NCBI GenBank assembly: GCA_030451965.1
Contig: JAKDNE010000008.1
Location: 1-23,821, forward strand
Reading direction: 5' to 3'
DNA: 23,821 bases
Origin: Brachybacterium sp.
GTDB taxonomy: Bacteria > Actinomycetota > Actinomycetes > Actinomycetales > Dermabacteraceae
Under the pieces are notes generated by a model. That model was given only the letters and a program-made list of their open reading frames with translations. It made no database searches and was not told where the DNA came from. A program made the position numbers and the translations under genes. Of the stretch, positions 8,415-17,968 are shown in pieces. The stretch's first letter is position 1; the number at the start of each line of letters is the position of its first letter.

Positions 8415-9074
8415 ATGGAGATCAATGTCGTCGGACGCCACATGGACGTCCCGGATCGATTCCGTCGCCATCTCACCGACAAGCTCGACAAGGTCACCCA
8501 GCTCGCCCCCGCGGCTCTCCGCGTGGACGTCGAGATCTCACAGGAGAAGAACCCCAGGCAGGCTGAGCTCAGCGACCGGGTCGAGCTCACCGTGCACGAG
8601 AACGGCTCCGTGATCCGCTCCGAGGCGCGAGCGGACGATCTCTACGGGGCGCTGGACATCGCCTACGGAAAACTCCTCGAACGACTCCGGCGCGCCCGCG
8701 ACCGGCGTAAGGATCATCGTCGGGGGCGCGACCGTTCTCACCAGGGCGGGGGTGCGAGCCTGCGCACGATGCCTGCCGATCAGGACCTGCCCGCCGCGCT
8801 CCAGGAGGCACCCCAGGAACCCGCGGAGGAGCCGGCGGAGGTCTCCGGGGGGAACGAGATCGATCTCGCGGAGGCTGGCAGTCCCGTCGTCATCCGGAAG
8901 AAATCCCACGCTGCCAAGCCGATGAGCATCGACGACGCGCTGAACCGGATGGAGCTCGTGGGGCACGACTTCTTCCTCTTCGTCGACGCCGAGTCCGGCA
9001 ATCCGAAGGTGGTCTACCGCCGCAAGGGCTGGAACTACGGGGTCATCGAGCTCGAATCCGATCTGACCGCCTGA
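8415..9074 (+). CDS. hpf: Long-form ribosome hibernation promoting factor
   Basis: The 219-residue length and two-domain plan identify the long HPF type, which dimerises 70S ribosomes into inactive 100S particles in stationary phase or stress. The S30AE/RaiA domain spans about residues 1-105, opening with 'MEINVVGRHMDVPDRFR' and ending in a basic helix 'RLRRARDRRKDHRRGRD' that would contact rRNA. A flexible Pro/Glu-rich linker follows. The C-terminal dimerisation domain occupies about 160-219, with 'MELVGHDFFLFVDAESG' and 'VVYRRKGWNYGVIEL'. The ATG has AGGAGGAGA eight bases upstream. A strong hairpin terminator follows the stop, so hpf is probably the end of its transcript. Its location beside secA matches Rv3241c. 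Confidence 0.93.
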   Translation: MEINVVGRHMDVPDRFRRHLTDKLDKVTQLAPAALRVDVEISQEKNPRQAELSDRVELTVHENGSVIRSEARADDLYGALDIAYGKLLERLRRARDRRKDHRRGRDRSHQGGGASLRTMPADQDLPAALQEAPQEPAEEPAEVSGGNEIDLAEAGSPVVIRKKSHAAKPMSIDDALNRMELVGHDFFLFVDAESGNPKVVYRRKGWNYGVIELESDLTA

Positions 9075-9099
9075 CCGCCTGACCTCGCACCACGGGCCG

Positions 9100-9134
9100 G
9101 GGGCGGGAGGAGCGCAGCAGCCTCCTCCCGCCCC
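9100..9134 (+). terminator. Rho-independent-like terminator after hpf
   Basis: GGGGCGGGAGGAG and CTCCTCCCGCCCC are perfect 13-base arms around a nine-base loop, starting 25 bases after the hpf stop. No T-run follows, as is common for terminators in GC-rich actinobacteria. Confidence 0.75.
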
Positions 9135-9306
9135 TCGTCGTACCGATCGCTGGCAGGGCCTGGAGGAGCTCGAGGTCCGTACCGGGCCGGGGACGGGGGA
9201 GCTCTCGACCGCGTGGGCAGTGTTCCCTCACCAGGGAGTCGACATGTGGTGAGTGCACATCGGGTGACGATGCGCGCAGGTGGTCACCAATGAGGACGGT
9301 GACGCT

Positions 9307-9312
9307 TACGAT
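9307..9312 (+). promoter_or_regulatory. Putative -10 element of secA
   Basis: TACGAT matches the TANNNT pattern and lies 53 bases before the secA start, within the 291-bp gap after hpf. No good -35 is visible at 16-19 bases upstream; the nearest candidate is GTCACC at 9283. Confidence 0.4.
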
Positions 9313-9326
9313 GGGTCAGGCACCAG

Positions 9327-9342
9327 CCGCCCCCGAGGGCGG
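9327..9342 (+). promoter_or_regulatory. Hairpin in the secA leader
   Basis: CCGCCC and GGGCGG form perfect six-base arms with a four-base loop. If transcription begins near 9319, the hairpin sits in the leader, 13 bases before the GGGAG ribosome-binding site at 9356-9360. It could affect secA translation; no SecM-like arrest peptide is seen. Confidence 0.3.
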
Positions 9343-9365
9343 ACACGCGATCTACGGGAGCACGA

Positions 9366-12410
<3,045 letters not shown>

Positions 12411-12411
12411 A

Positions 12412-12813
12412 TCAGCCGATCTCCAGCACGGTCACCCGCCAGCCCGTGTGGCGGAGCTCCCAGCGCATGGCGAGGAACCGAGCGCGATCGGGCTCACGCA
12501 GCACACAGCTGGCTTCGACCGTGTGCTCGTTGACCACGCAGAGACGCACGCCGGTCACCATCAGCTGACGCGGTGGCGCGTAGCCGGTGGAGGCGCGCAG
12601 CCGCCGGGTCAGCGCGGCGCGCCGAGCCAGGTGCTGCCCGACTTCCGGGGTGACGAGCCGTGCCAGGGAGTTCTCGGGGCGCATGTCACGGATGATCTCG
12701 ACGGCGCGCCGGGCGACTGGTGCGACCAGCGGCTCGACCGAGCGCGGATCGTCGGGGGTGACGGCGGTGGTGCGGGCACCGGAGTGTGCGGGACGCTGAT
12801 CTGTGGTGGTCAT
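12412..12813 (-). CDS. Rv3235-family protein
   Basis: This 133-residue protein starts with a polar Thr/Pro/Arg-rich tail and then has a compact domain with 'LVAPVARRAVEIIRDMRPE', 'LVTPEVGQHLARRAALTRR' and a C-terminal 'RFLAMRWELRHTGWRVTVLEIG'. This is the pattern of the actinobacterial Rv3235 family (DUF6459), whose function is unknown. No signal peptide or membrane helix is seen, so it is probably cytoplasmic. The ATG overlaps the end of the LysM gene by four bases and has AGGACA upstream, so the two are co-translated. It is found near secA in many actinobacteria, including M. tuberculosis. Only one base separates its stop from the secA stop, leaving no room for a terminator outside coding sequence. 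Confidence 0.75.
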   Translation of the reverse strand: MTTTDQRPAHSGARTTAVTPDDPRSVEPLVAPVARRAVEIIRDMRPENSLARLVTPEVGQHLARRAALTRRLRASTGYAPPRQLMVTGVRLCVVNEHTVEASCVLREPDRARFLAMRWELRHTGWRVTVLEIG

Positions 12814-13709
12814 GGCGTGTCCTGAATGGTCATTGTGGCGGGGACGGTGAGCTCCTGGCCGGGGTGGAGGTGATCGGGGTCGTCGCCGATCACGTCCCGG
12901 TTGGTGTCGTGGAGGAGCGGCCAGGTGGCGGCGATCTCTGCGGGGTCCGATGGCTCTGGCCCCAGCAGCCCGTCCGAGATGCTCCACAGGCTGTCGCCCT
13001 GATGGACGACAACGGTCCGTACAGGGGCGGGCGCTGAACCGTTCGAGCCGGAGCCGGGGGCGTCGGCACCCGCGGTGCTGGCACCGAGAGCCCTGTGGTC
13101 GGCGGTCTCGGCTGCGGTGCCGGTCGTGTCCGGTGCGGTGCTGCCGCCCCAGCCGAGCGGAGGCAGAGGGGCACCGGGGTCCGTGCCTCCCGTCCCTTGA
13201 CCGGTGCTCCCCGGGGCCGCAGCCTCCGGCGCAGGGTCGGTCGAGGGCAGCTCCGTCGAGAGCGGCTCGGTCGTCTGGGAGGCCGGGATCGTGCCCATGT
13301 CCTGATCGGTCATGAAGGGATCCTGGGCGGCCATCCCGGGAGCGAGTGTCAGAGCGGTGGCGGCGGTCGCGACTGCCGCCCCGCTGGCGAGACGCCGGGC
13401 CAGTCGGGGCGCGAGGACCCGCAGCGGGCCCAGCAGTGCGGCGCCGGTGCGGCTCGCAGGTCCGGCCAGCAGGATCGTCGTCGAGAGAGCCCAGACGAGG
13501 GTGAGGTAGAGGCAGAGCAGCGCGCCGATCCCGGCCAGGCCGAGCAGCACCCAGATGATCAGGATCTCGTGCCCGTGGGCGGTCTGCGCCAGATCGCGGA
13601 GCGATCTGATCGACGCCCCCATGGCGAGCGCGCCGGCTGCTGAGATCACCCCGGCCAGCAGGCTCGCTCCCGGCCGGGATTCGGCCGGTGTCGAAGTGAT
13701 GTGACGCAT
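12810..13709 (-). CDS. Membrane-anchored LysM domain protein
   Basis: The 299-residue product has three hydrophobic stretches in its first 140 residues (around 17-35, 45-85 and 115-135). A long Thr/Pro/Gly/Ser-rich linker follows (about 145-230). A C-terminal LysM domain starts at 'VVVHQGDSLWSIS' and ends with 'LHPGQELTVP'. LysM domains bind peptidoglycan or related glycans, so I infer a membrane protein reaching into the cell wall; no catalytic domain accompanies it. The ATG at 13709 has AGGGGG four bases upstream; the open frame extends to 13799, but that part lacks a ribosome-binding site and carries the AT-rich element. It is coupled (ATGA) to the Rv3235-like gene, suggesting the two act together near the Sec machinery. 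Confidence 0.8.
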   Translation of the reverse strand: MRHITSTPAESRPGASLLAGVISAAGALAMGASIRSLRDLAQTAHGHEILIIWVLLGLAGIGALLCLYLTLVWALSTTILLAGPASRTGAALLGPLRVLAPRLARRLASGAAVATAATALTLAPGMAAQDPFMTDQDMGTIPASQTTEPLSTELPSTDPAPEAAAPGSTGQGTGGTDPGAPLPPLGWGGSTAPDTTGTAAETADHRALGASTAGADAPGSGSNGSAPAPVRTVVVHQGDSLWSISDGLLGPEPSDPAEIAATWPLLHDTNRDVIGDDPDHLHPGQELTVPATMTIQDTP

Positions 13710-13767
13710 GGATCCCCCTGGATCGTGCTCCGATCGCGCAGTCCTCGTGACCGTGGGATAAGAGGCG

Positions 13768-13820
13768 GTTTGATGAAGGTCGAGGAAGTTTGATGCCATT
13801 AGATGGCATTAAGGGCAAAC
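13768..13820. promoter_or_regulatory. AT-rich palindrome and direct-repeat element, putative operator
   Basis: In the divergent gap between the LysM gene and the plus-strand gene at 13936, the sequence becomes markedly less GC-rich than its surroundings. It contains GTTTGATG twice, exactly 20 bp apart (13768 and 13788), a perfect palindrome ATGCCAT-TAG-ATGGCAT (13793-13809), the direct pair CATTAG/CATTAA 10 bp apart, and CAAAC at 13816 complementary to GTTTG at 13788. The helical-turn spacings suggest a protein-binding region. The regulator is unknown. Confidence 0.45.
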
Positions 13821-13923
13821 TAGTCGCATGTGGCGAACTTCGCAATGCGATCCTGGCATCGTGTGGAGGGGACAGCAGTGGGGAGGGAGCGTCGCCGCAG
13901 GGCTCCCTCATCCTCCGGACATC

Positions 13924-13929
13924 TACAGT
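13924..13929 (+). promoter_or_regulatory. Putative -10 element of a leaderless gene
   Basis: TACAGT lies exactly six bases before the ATG at 13936, and no Shine-Dalgarno sequence fits between them. Transcription would begin at the start codon. The same hexamer and spacing recur before the gene at 20135. Confidence 0.5.
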
Positions 13930-13935
13930 GGGGAC

Positions 13936-14481
13936 ATGCGATTCGAGCGGATCTTCGAGGACCTCGAGGGCCAGTTCGCCCACCACCAGCAGGAAGAGGT
14001 GCGGGCGGTCTCGGAGGACCTCACCCGTGCGGAGCAGGCTCAGCTGACCCTCGCCGACCGGCTGCGCGGTGCTGAGGGACACGGGCTGACACTGCACCTC
14101 GGCGCCGCATTGCGGGTCAGCGGCATGGTGCAGGAGGTGGGGGCGGAGTGGGTCGCGCTCGCCACGCGGGGCGGAGCTCGCAGTGCTGTGGTCCCGCTGA
14201 CGGCGGTCGTGATGGTGGAGGGCCTGCCCTCCCGGGCGCGACTCGCCGAGGACTCCCTGGGCTCCCCGCTGGGGATCGGCTCCGTCCTGCGGGAGATCTC
14301 CCGGGACCGCAACGTGGTGCGCCTGGAGACTTCCGGCGGCTCCGTGATCGGCCGGATCGCCGCGGTAGGCGCCGACGCGCTGGACATCCGTTCGCTGCCG
14401 ACGGGGGAGTCGACCACCGTGCCGGGCTCCGCACGGATCACCGTGACATTCTCCGCGCTGCAGGCCGTTCAGCTGCGCTGA
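13936..14481 (+). CDS. Conserved actinobacterial protein of unknown function
   Basis: This 181-residue soluble protein begins with a charged helical segment ('MRFERIFEDLEGQF') that looks coiled-coil-prone to about residue 45. Two similar beta-rich units follow: one around residues 50-90 ('GMVQEVGAEWVAL') and one around 125-160 ('GRIAAVGADALDI'). The repeated G-x-V/I-x-x-V-G-A-E/D pattern suggests an internal duplication, perhaps of a small barrel like Sm or SH3; that fold is inference. Similar proteins occur widely in actinobacteria, and I know of no assigned function. The ATG at 13936 is preferred because of the TACAGT hexamer six bases upstream; the open frame continues to 13828 without a better start. 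It converges with the HTH gene. Confidence 0.7.
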   Translation: MRFERIFEDLEGQFAHHQQEEVRAVSEDLTRAEQAQLTLADRLRGAEGHGLTLHLGAALRVSGMVQEVGAEWVALATRGGARSAVVPLTAVVMVEGLPSRARLAEDSLGSPLGIGSVLREISRDRNVVRLETSGGSVIGRIAAVGADALDIRSLPTGESTTVPGSARITVTFSALQAVQLR

Positions 14482-14527
14482 ACCGCTGGAGGGGCCGCGC
14501 GCCGGCGCCGCTCACGCGGTGTCGGGG

Positions 14528-14767
14528 TCAGCCGTTCCCGTCGGCCTTCGCGCTCTCCTGGCGACGCTCCTCCTCGAGGTAGTTCGCCGTGGCCTTGTAG
14601 CTGCGCTGGATATACGACTCGATCTCCGAGGTCTCCACCCGCCACTGGCCGCGGCCGCCGACCTTGATCGCCCGCAGTTCACCGGACCGCACCAGGGCGT
14701 ACGCCTGGGAAGCGGAGATCGAGAGCATCTCCGCGACATCGCTGAGCGGTACGAAGCGTGGAGGCAT
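14528..14767 (-). CDS. Small excisionase-type helix-turn-helix protein
   Basis: The 79-residue protein is mostly one MerR-like/excisionase winged helix-turn-helix domain. The recognition region is 'LSDVAEMLSISASQAYALV', followed by the wing 'GELRAIKVGGRGQWRVETS' and a helix 'EIESYIQRSYK'. The tail is charged. Such HTH_17 proteins are DNA-binding regulators, and actinobacterial members of this size are often stand-alone regulators rather than phage excisionases. No integrase or att site is visible. The ATG at 14767 has GGAAGGA upstream; an ATG at 14800 would add 11 polar residues. It is transcribed away from the CpaB/CpaE-like operon across 226 bp and is its nearest candidate regulator, which is inference from position. 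Confidence 0.8.
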   Translation of the reverse strand: MPPRFVPLSDVAEMLSISASQAYALVRSGELRAIKVGGRGQWRVETSEIESYIQRSYKATANYLEEERRQESAKADGNG

Positions 14768-14993
14768 CGACGGTCCTTCCGTTCGTTCAGAACTGGGCAT
14801 GGATGCTCACAGTCTCTCATCACCGTCTGCGCCGGCGTCGCACCTGTGGACGGCGGATCTGTCCCCTGCGCGCTCCGACGCGGCGGTCGAAGTTCTCCAC
14901 AATGGCGCTCTTCGCCCCCATCGGGGCCCGAGCTGACGTAGCCTCCCGTCAGATCCGGGCCGTATCGGCCGAGGCGACGGGGAGGAGCCGACT

Positions 14994-15635
14994 GTGGGGG
15001 CGACCGCAGCGATGATGAGACTGCGCAAGCCGCGATGGAAGGATCCGCGGCTGATCGTCGGCATCGTCCTCGTCGTGGCGAGCGTGCTGATGGGAGCCGT
15101 GTTGGTCTCGCGGCTTTCCGAGACCACCTCCGTGCTCGTCGCCCGCTCGGCGATCGTGCCCGGCGATTCGATCAGCGCCGATGACCTGGTGACGGTCGAT
15201 CTGCGACTCGGCGAGCAGACTGATCACTACGTCGGCACCCTCGAGGCGATACCGGAGGGGTCCGTGGCCCTGCGCACGATCCGAGCCGGTGAGCTGGTAC
15301 CGATCTCCGCCATCGGCCAGTCGACGGAGGTGCCGCTGCGACCCGTGGTGATCCCGGTCGACGCGGCGGTGGCCGAGTCCGTCGTGCCGGGGGCCACGGT
15401 GGAGCTCTGGCATACCGCCCCGGCCAGGGAGAAGGGAGCCGACGCACAGGCACGGCTGCTGGTGCCCGATGCGGTGGTGCGCCGCATCGACGAAGGCAGC
15501 TCGCTCGGGATGCAGGAGATGTCGGTCGAGGTGCTGGTGCCCCGCGACAAGATCGACGAGGTGCTCGAGGTGCTCTCACAGGACGAGCGACTGGATGTCA
15601 TCGGGATCCCCGGAGCCCACGGGATCGCGCCGTGA
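14994..15635 (+). CDS. SAF-domain (CpaB/RcpC-like) membrane protein
   Basis: The 213-residue protein has a short basic N-terminus, one membrane helix at about residues 19-40, and an SAF domain at about 46-105 ('VLVARSAIVPGDSISADDLV' to 'IRAGELVPISAIGQ'). A second beta-rich part resembling the RcpC/CpaB region runs to about 200. In Tad/Flp pilus systems CpaB is a periplasmic assembly protein. Here no pilin, CpaF, TadB or TadC gene is in view, so the role is open. The start is GTG with GGAGGAG six bases upstream. Its stop overlaps the GTG of the CpaE-like gene by four bases, indicating a coupled pair. Confidence 0.8.
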   Translation: MGATAAMMRLRKPRWKDPRLIVGIVLVVASVLMGAVLVSRLSETTSVLVARSAIVPGDSISADDLVTVDLRLGEQTDHYVGTLEAIPEGSVALRTIRAGELVPISAIGQSTEVPLRPVVIPVDAAVAESVVPGATVELWHTAPAREKGADAQARLLVPDAVVRRIDEGSSLGMQEMSVEVLVPRDKIDEVLEVLSQDERLDVIGIPGAHGIAP

Positions 15636-16867
15636 TCGACATCGTGCTGTGCGCCTCCGGCAGTGACGAGGTGCGCATCGTCCATGACCTCGCGACGGAT
15701 CGGCACCCCGCTGCGAGGGTGGTGCGCCGCTGCGCGGATCTCGCCGAGACGCTCGCGGTCACGGCCGCCGGCATCGGCGACGTGGTCCTCATCGACGTCA
15801 CCGTCCGCGGGCTGGGACGTGACGTGCTCTCGGCGATGATCCGCGATGCCGCAGTGGTGGGGATGCGCCCGACAGATGCTCCGGAGGGCACAGCGCTCGG
15901 CCTGCGCCACATGGTGCCCGCCGGAGCGCCTGTCGACGAGATCATCGCCGCGATCGAGGCGGCTGTCCTCGGAGAGCAGGAGGACACCGAGGCCTGGGTC
16001 CAGGAGGCGCAGATCGCCGACCCCAGCGCCGGGGGTCGCCTGATCGCCGTCTGGGGCCCGGCCGGGGCACCGGGGCGTTCGACGATCGCGGTGAACCTCG
16101 CGGCCGAGGCCGCGGCAGCCGGTCGGGAGACGATCCTGGTGGACGCGGACACCTACGGCCCCGCCCAGAGCCAGATGCTGGGAGTGCTGGACGAGGCCCC
16201 GGGGCTGGTCGCCGCCGCCCGAGCCCATGACCGCGACACCCTCGACGAGGAGACCATGGAGTCGCTCCTGCCCCAGGTCCAGCCGCAGCTGCGACTGCTC
16301 AGCGGGATCGGTGTCCCCGGGCGCTGGGCAGAACTGCGACGGACCACGCTCGACGGGGTGTGGGACGTGCTGGCACGCCGCGGGGACCTGGTGATCGCTG
16401 ATATCTCGTCCGTGCTCGAGGAGGACGAGGAGCTCAGCTACGACACCGCCGCGCCCCAGCGGAACGCCGCGGCGATCAGCGCCGTCGAAGCGGCGGATGC
16501 GGTGATCGCCGTGGTCGCAGCGGACCCGGTGAGCATCACGCGGCTGCTGCGTGATCAGGCCCGGCTGGTGGAGCTCGGGGTCACCGAGCTGCACGTCGTC
16601 GTCAACCGGGTGGGTGCCCCTGTGTCGGGGGAGCAGCTGCGGGACCTGATCGCGTCCCGGCTGTCGCTGACGTCCTTGAACCTGCTCCCGGACGACCCCG
16701 GCGCCTGCCGCGCGGCGGCGTGGGACGGCGCCCTGCTGGCCGAGTCCGCGCCCCGCTCCGCCCTGCGCCGCGGCCTCCGGGACCTCGCCGCGTCCGCCGC
16801 AGTCCAGGGTGATGCTCCGGCCGCCTCGGCGCCCGGTCCTGCGGAGCCGGCGAGGCGGAGCCGGTGA
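15632..16867 (+). CDS. CpaE/MinD-like P-loop ATPase with degenerate Walker A
   Basis: This 411-residue protein has an N-terminal receiver-like region (about 1-115) without a clear phospho-acceptor pocket. A ParA/MinD-type domain follows: P-loop 'GPAGAPGRST' at 142-151, 'ILVDADTYG' at 168-176 and 'GDLVIADIS' near 251-259. This is the CpaE plan, whose members position or regulate Tad pilus assembly. The canonical KGGxGKS/T is altered: the signature lysine is absent and the core lysine is Arg149, so ATP handling may be unusual. The C-terminal 30 residues are Ala/Pro/Arg-rich. The GTG start overlaps the CpaB-like stop by four bases, and the DUF6912 gene begins 12 bases after its stop, so all three are probably one operon. 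Confidence 0.8.
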   Translation: MIDIVLCASGSDEVRIVHDLATDRHPAARVVRRCADLAETLAVTAAGIGDVVLIDVTVRGLGRDVLSAMIRDAAVVGMRPTDAPEGTALGLRHMVPAGAPVDEIIAAIEAAVLGEQEDTEAWVQEAQIADPSAGGRLIAVWGPAGAPGRSTIAVNLAAEAAAAGRETILVDADTYGPAQSQMLGVLDEAPGLVAAARAHDRDTLDEETMESLLPQVQPQLRLLSGIGVPGRWAELRRTTLDGVWDVLARRGDLVIADISSVLEEDEELSYDTAAPQRNAAAISAVEAADAVIAVVAADPVSITRLLRDQARLVELGVTELHVVVNRVGAPVSGEQLRDLIASRLSLTSLNLLPDDPGACRAAAWDGALLAESAPRSALRRGLRDLAASAAVQGDAPAASAPGPAEPARRSR

Positions 16868-16879
16868 GAGGATGAGCCC

Positions 16880-17326
16880 ATGAGGATCTATCTCCCGCTG
16901 ATCGCACAGGACCGACCGTCGCTCCAGGACGGGCGAAGGGCCATCGACCTGGACGCAGGGCGGGTGGCCTGGGCGGTCACGAGCGAGGCGAGCACGGATC
17001 GTCCCGGGCAGGACGAAGAGGATCTGGAGTACGAGGCGCTGCAGGACGCGGTGCACGTCGCCTTCACGGCAGCCGAGGGCTCGCAGAGGGTGCTCGTGAT
17101 CTCGGCGGACGTCCCCGACGGCCTGATCGCCGCGGCGACCGAGGACGGGGGCGCCTTCGGCATCCGGCTGCGTGAGCGTCGCTCCGCGAAGATCGCCAGT
17201 TTCCACGTCACTGAACAGGATGCGGACGCGGCGGAGGCCGACGACACGGACCCCGCGCTGCTGTGGTTCGACGCCGGCGAGGGACGAGACGCTCTCGCAT
17301 TCCTGGACACCGCACCGATCGCCTGA
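16880..17326 (+). CDS. DUF6912 family protein
   Basis: This 148-residue acidic protein has no signal or membrane segment. It opens with 'MRIYLPLIAQDRPSLQDGR', continues with 'AWAVTSEA' and 'EDLEYEALQDAVHVAF', and includes 'QRVLVISADVP'. That is the pattern I recall for the actinobacterial DUF6912 family, which has no known function. GAGGATGAG lies just before the ATG. The 12-base gap to the CpaE-like gene points to co-transcription. Such proteins also occur in genomes without Tad genes, so the association may be structural rather than functional. It converges on DUF2505 across 23 bp with no obvious hairpin terminator. Confidence 0.65.
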   Translation: MRIYLPLIAQDRPSLQDGRRAIDLDAGRVAWAVTSEASTDRPGQDEEDLEYEALQDAVHVAFTAAEGSQRVLVISADVPDGLIAAATEDGGAFGIRLRERRSAKIASFHVTEQDADAAEADDTDPALLWFDAGEGRDALAFLDTAPIA

Positions 17327-17349
17327 GCCGGAGGTCCCTGGGCCGCTGA

Positions 17350-17856
17350 TCAGTCGGCGCGGGACTCCACGTACGTCCGGGCGGACCGTTCCTCGGCACG
17401 CAGCACTGTGGAGACGTAGGGAACGGCCGCCTTCTCCAACCGCGGACCCAGCAGTGGGATCTTCGCGACCAGGTCCCCGTCGACCTCGACGCTGCTGCTC
17501 GTCCCCTCGCCAGGGATCAGACGCAGTGTGCCGGTGAGCCCGGCCGGGGTGCCCGCGACCTCGAGCGTCGTGGTGCCCTGACGGCCGCCTTCGGCATCGG
17601 GAGCGGACCAGGTCTGCTTCTCGTGGATGGTCACCGAGGAGCCGACGAACGGACGCACCATGTCCGGCACCCGATCCGTGGGCATCGACAGCTCGGTCCG
17701 GACCGTGAAGGCCCCTGCGGCATCCCCTTCGAAGGACGACTCCGCGCGGGTGGCCCCGAGGGTCGAGCGGCGGATCGCGGTGTACTCCGGATCGGCGTAC
17801 ATCGCCGCCGCCCCGGCGGCCGACAGCGGGAGGGTCAACGTCTCGCGAAGCTTCAT
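17350..17856 (-). CDS. DUF2505 protein, SRPBCC/START-like
   Basis: The 168-residue protein begins 'MKLRETLTLPLSAAGAAAMY' and continues with alternating beta segments ('TVRTELSMPTDRVPDMVRPF' and 'GTTTLEVAGTPAGLTGTLRL'), followed by 'VEVDGDLVAKIPLLGPRLEK' and a final long helix. This is the DUF2505 pattern, thought to adopt the helix-grip fold used for binding lipids or other hydrophobic ligands. The ligand is unknown. No signal peptide or membrane helix is seen. GGAAGGA precedes the ATG. It stands alone on the minus strand, divergent from pdtaS across 112 bp. Confidence 0.82.
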   Translation of the reverse strand: MKLRETLTLPLSAAGAAAMYADPEYTAIRRSTLGATRAESSFEGDAAGAFTVRTELSMPTDRVPDMVRPFVGSSVTIHEKQTWSAPDAEGGRQGTTTLEVAGTPAGLTGTLRLIPGEGTSSSVEVDGDLVAKIPLLGPRLEKAAVPYVSTVLRAEERSARTYVESRAD

Positions 17857-17956
17857 CCTGGTCCTTCCTCGGAACTGTTCGCGCTCAGCCTAGGGCAGAG
17901 GAGTCCGAGCCGGCGTCCACCCGTGGGACGGTCACAGAGCTGTCGGCCCCGCCCTC

Positions 17957-17962
17957 TATCCT
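17957..17962 (+). promoter_or_regulatory. Putative -10 element of a leaderless pdtaS transcript
   Basis: TATCCT (TANNNT) ends six bases before the ATG at 17969, and there is no ribosome-binding site. A possible -35, TCACAG at 17932, is weak and 19 bases away. Confidence 0.45.
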
Positions 17963-17968
17963 GTCTCC

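Noticed and set aside
3022..9365. MtrA-binding direct repeats (GTAAC type) near mtrA, hpf or secA
   Set aside because: I looked for paired GTAAC-like repeats in the intergenic regions and saw none.
14528..14767. Excisionase-like protein as a sign of an integrated element
   Set aside because: No integrase, att repeat, tRNA or change of composition lies nearby; small HTH proteins of this type are common chromosomal regulators.
15227..17206. Minus-strand open frame of 659 codons opposite the CpaB/CpaE-like operon
   Set aside because: The product is Arg/His/Gly-rich without domains, and the opposite strand encodes recognisable proteins throughout.
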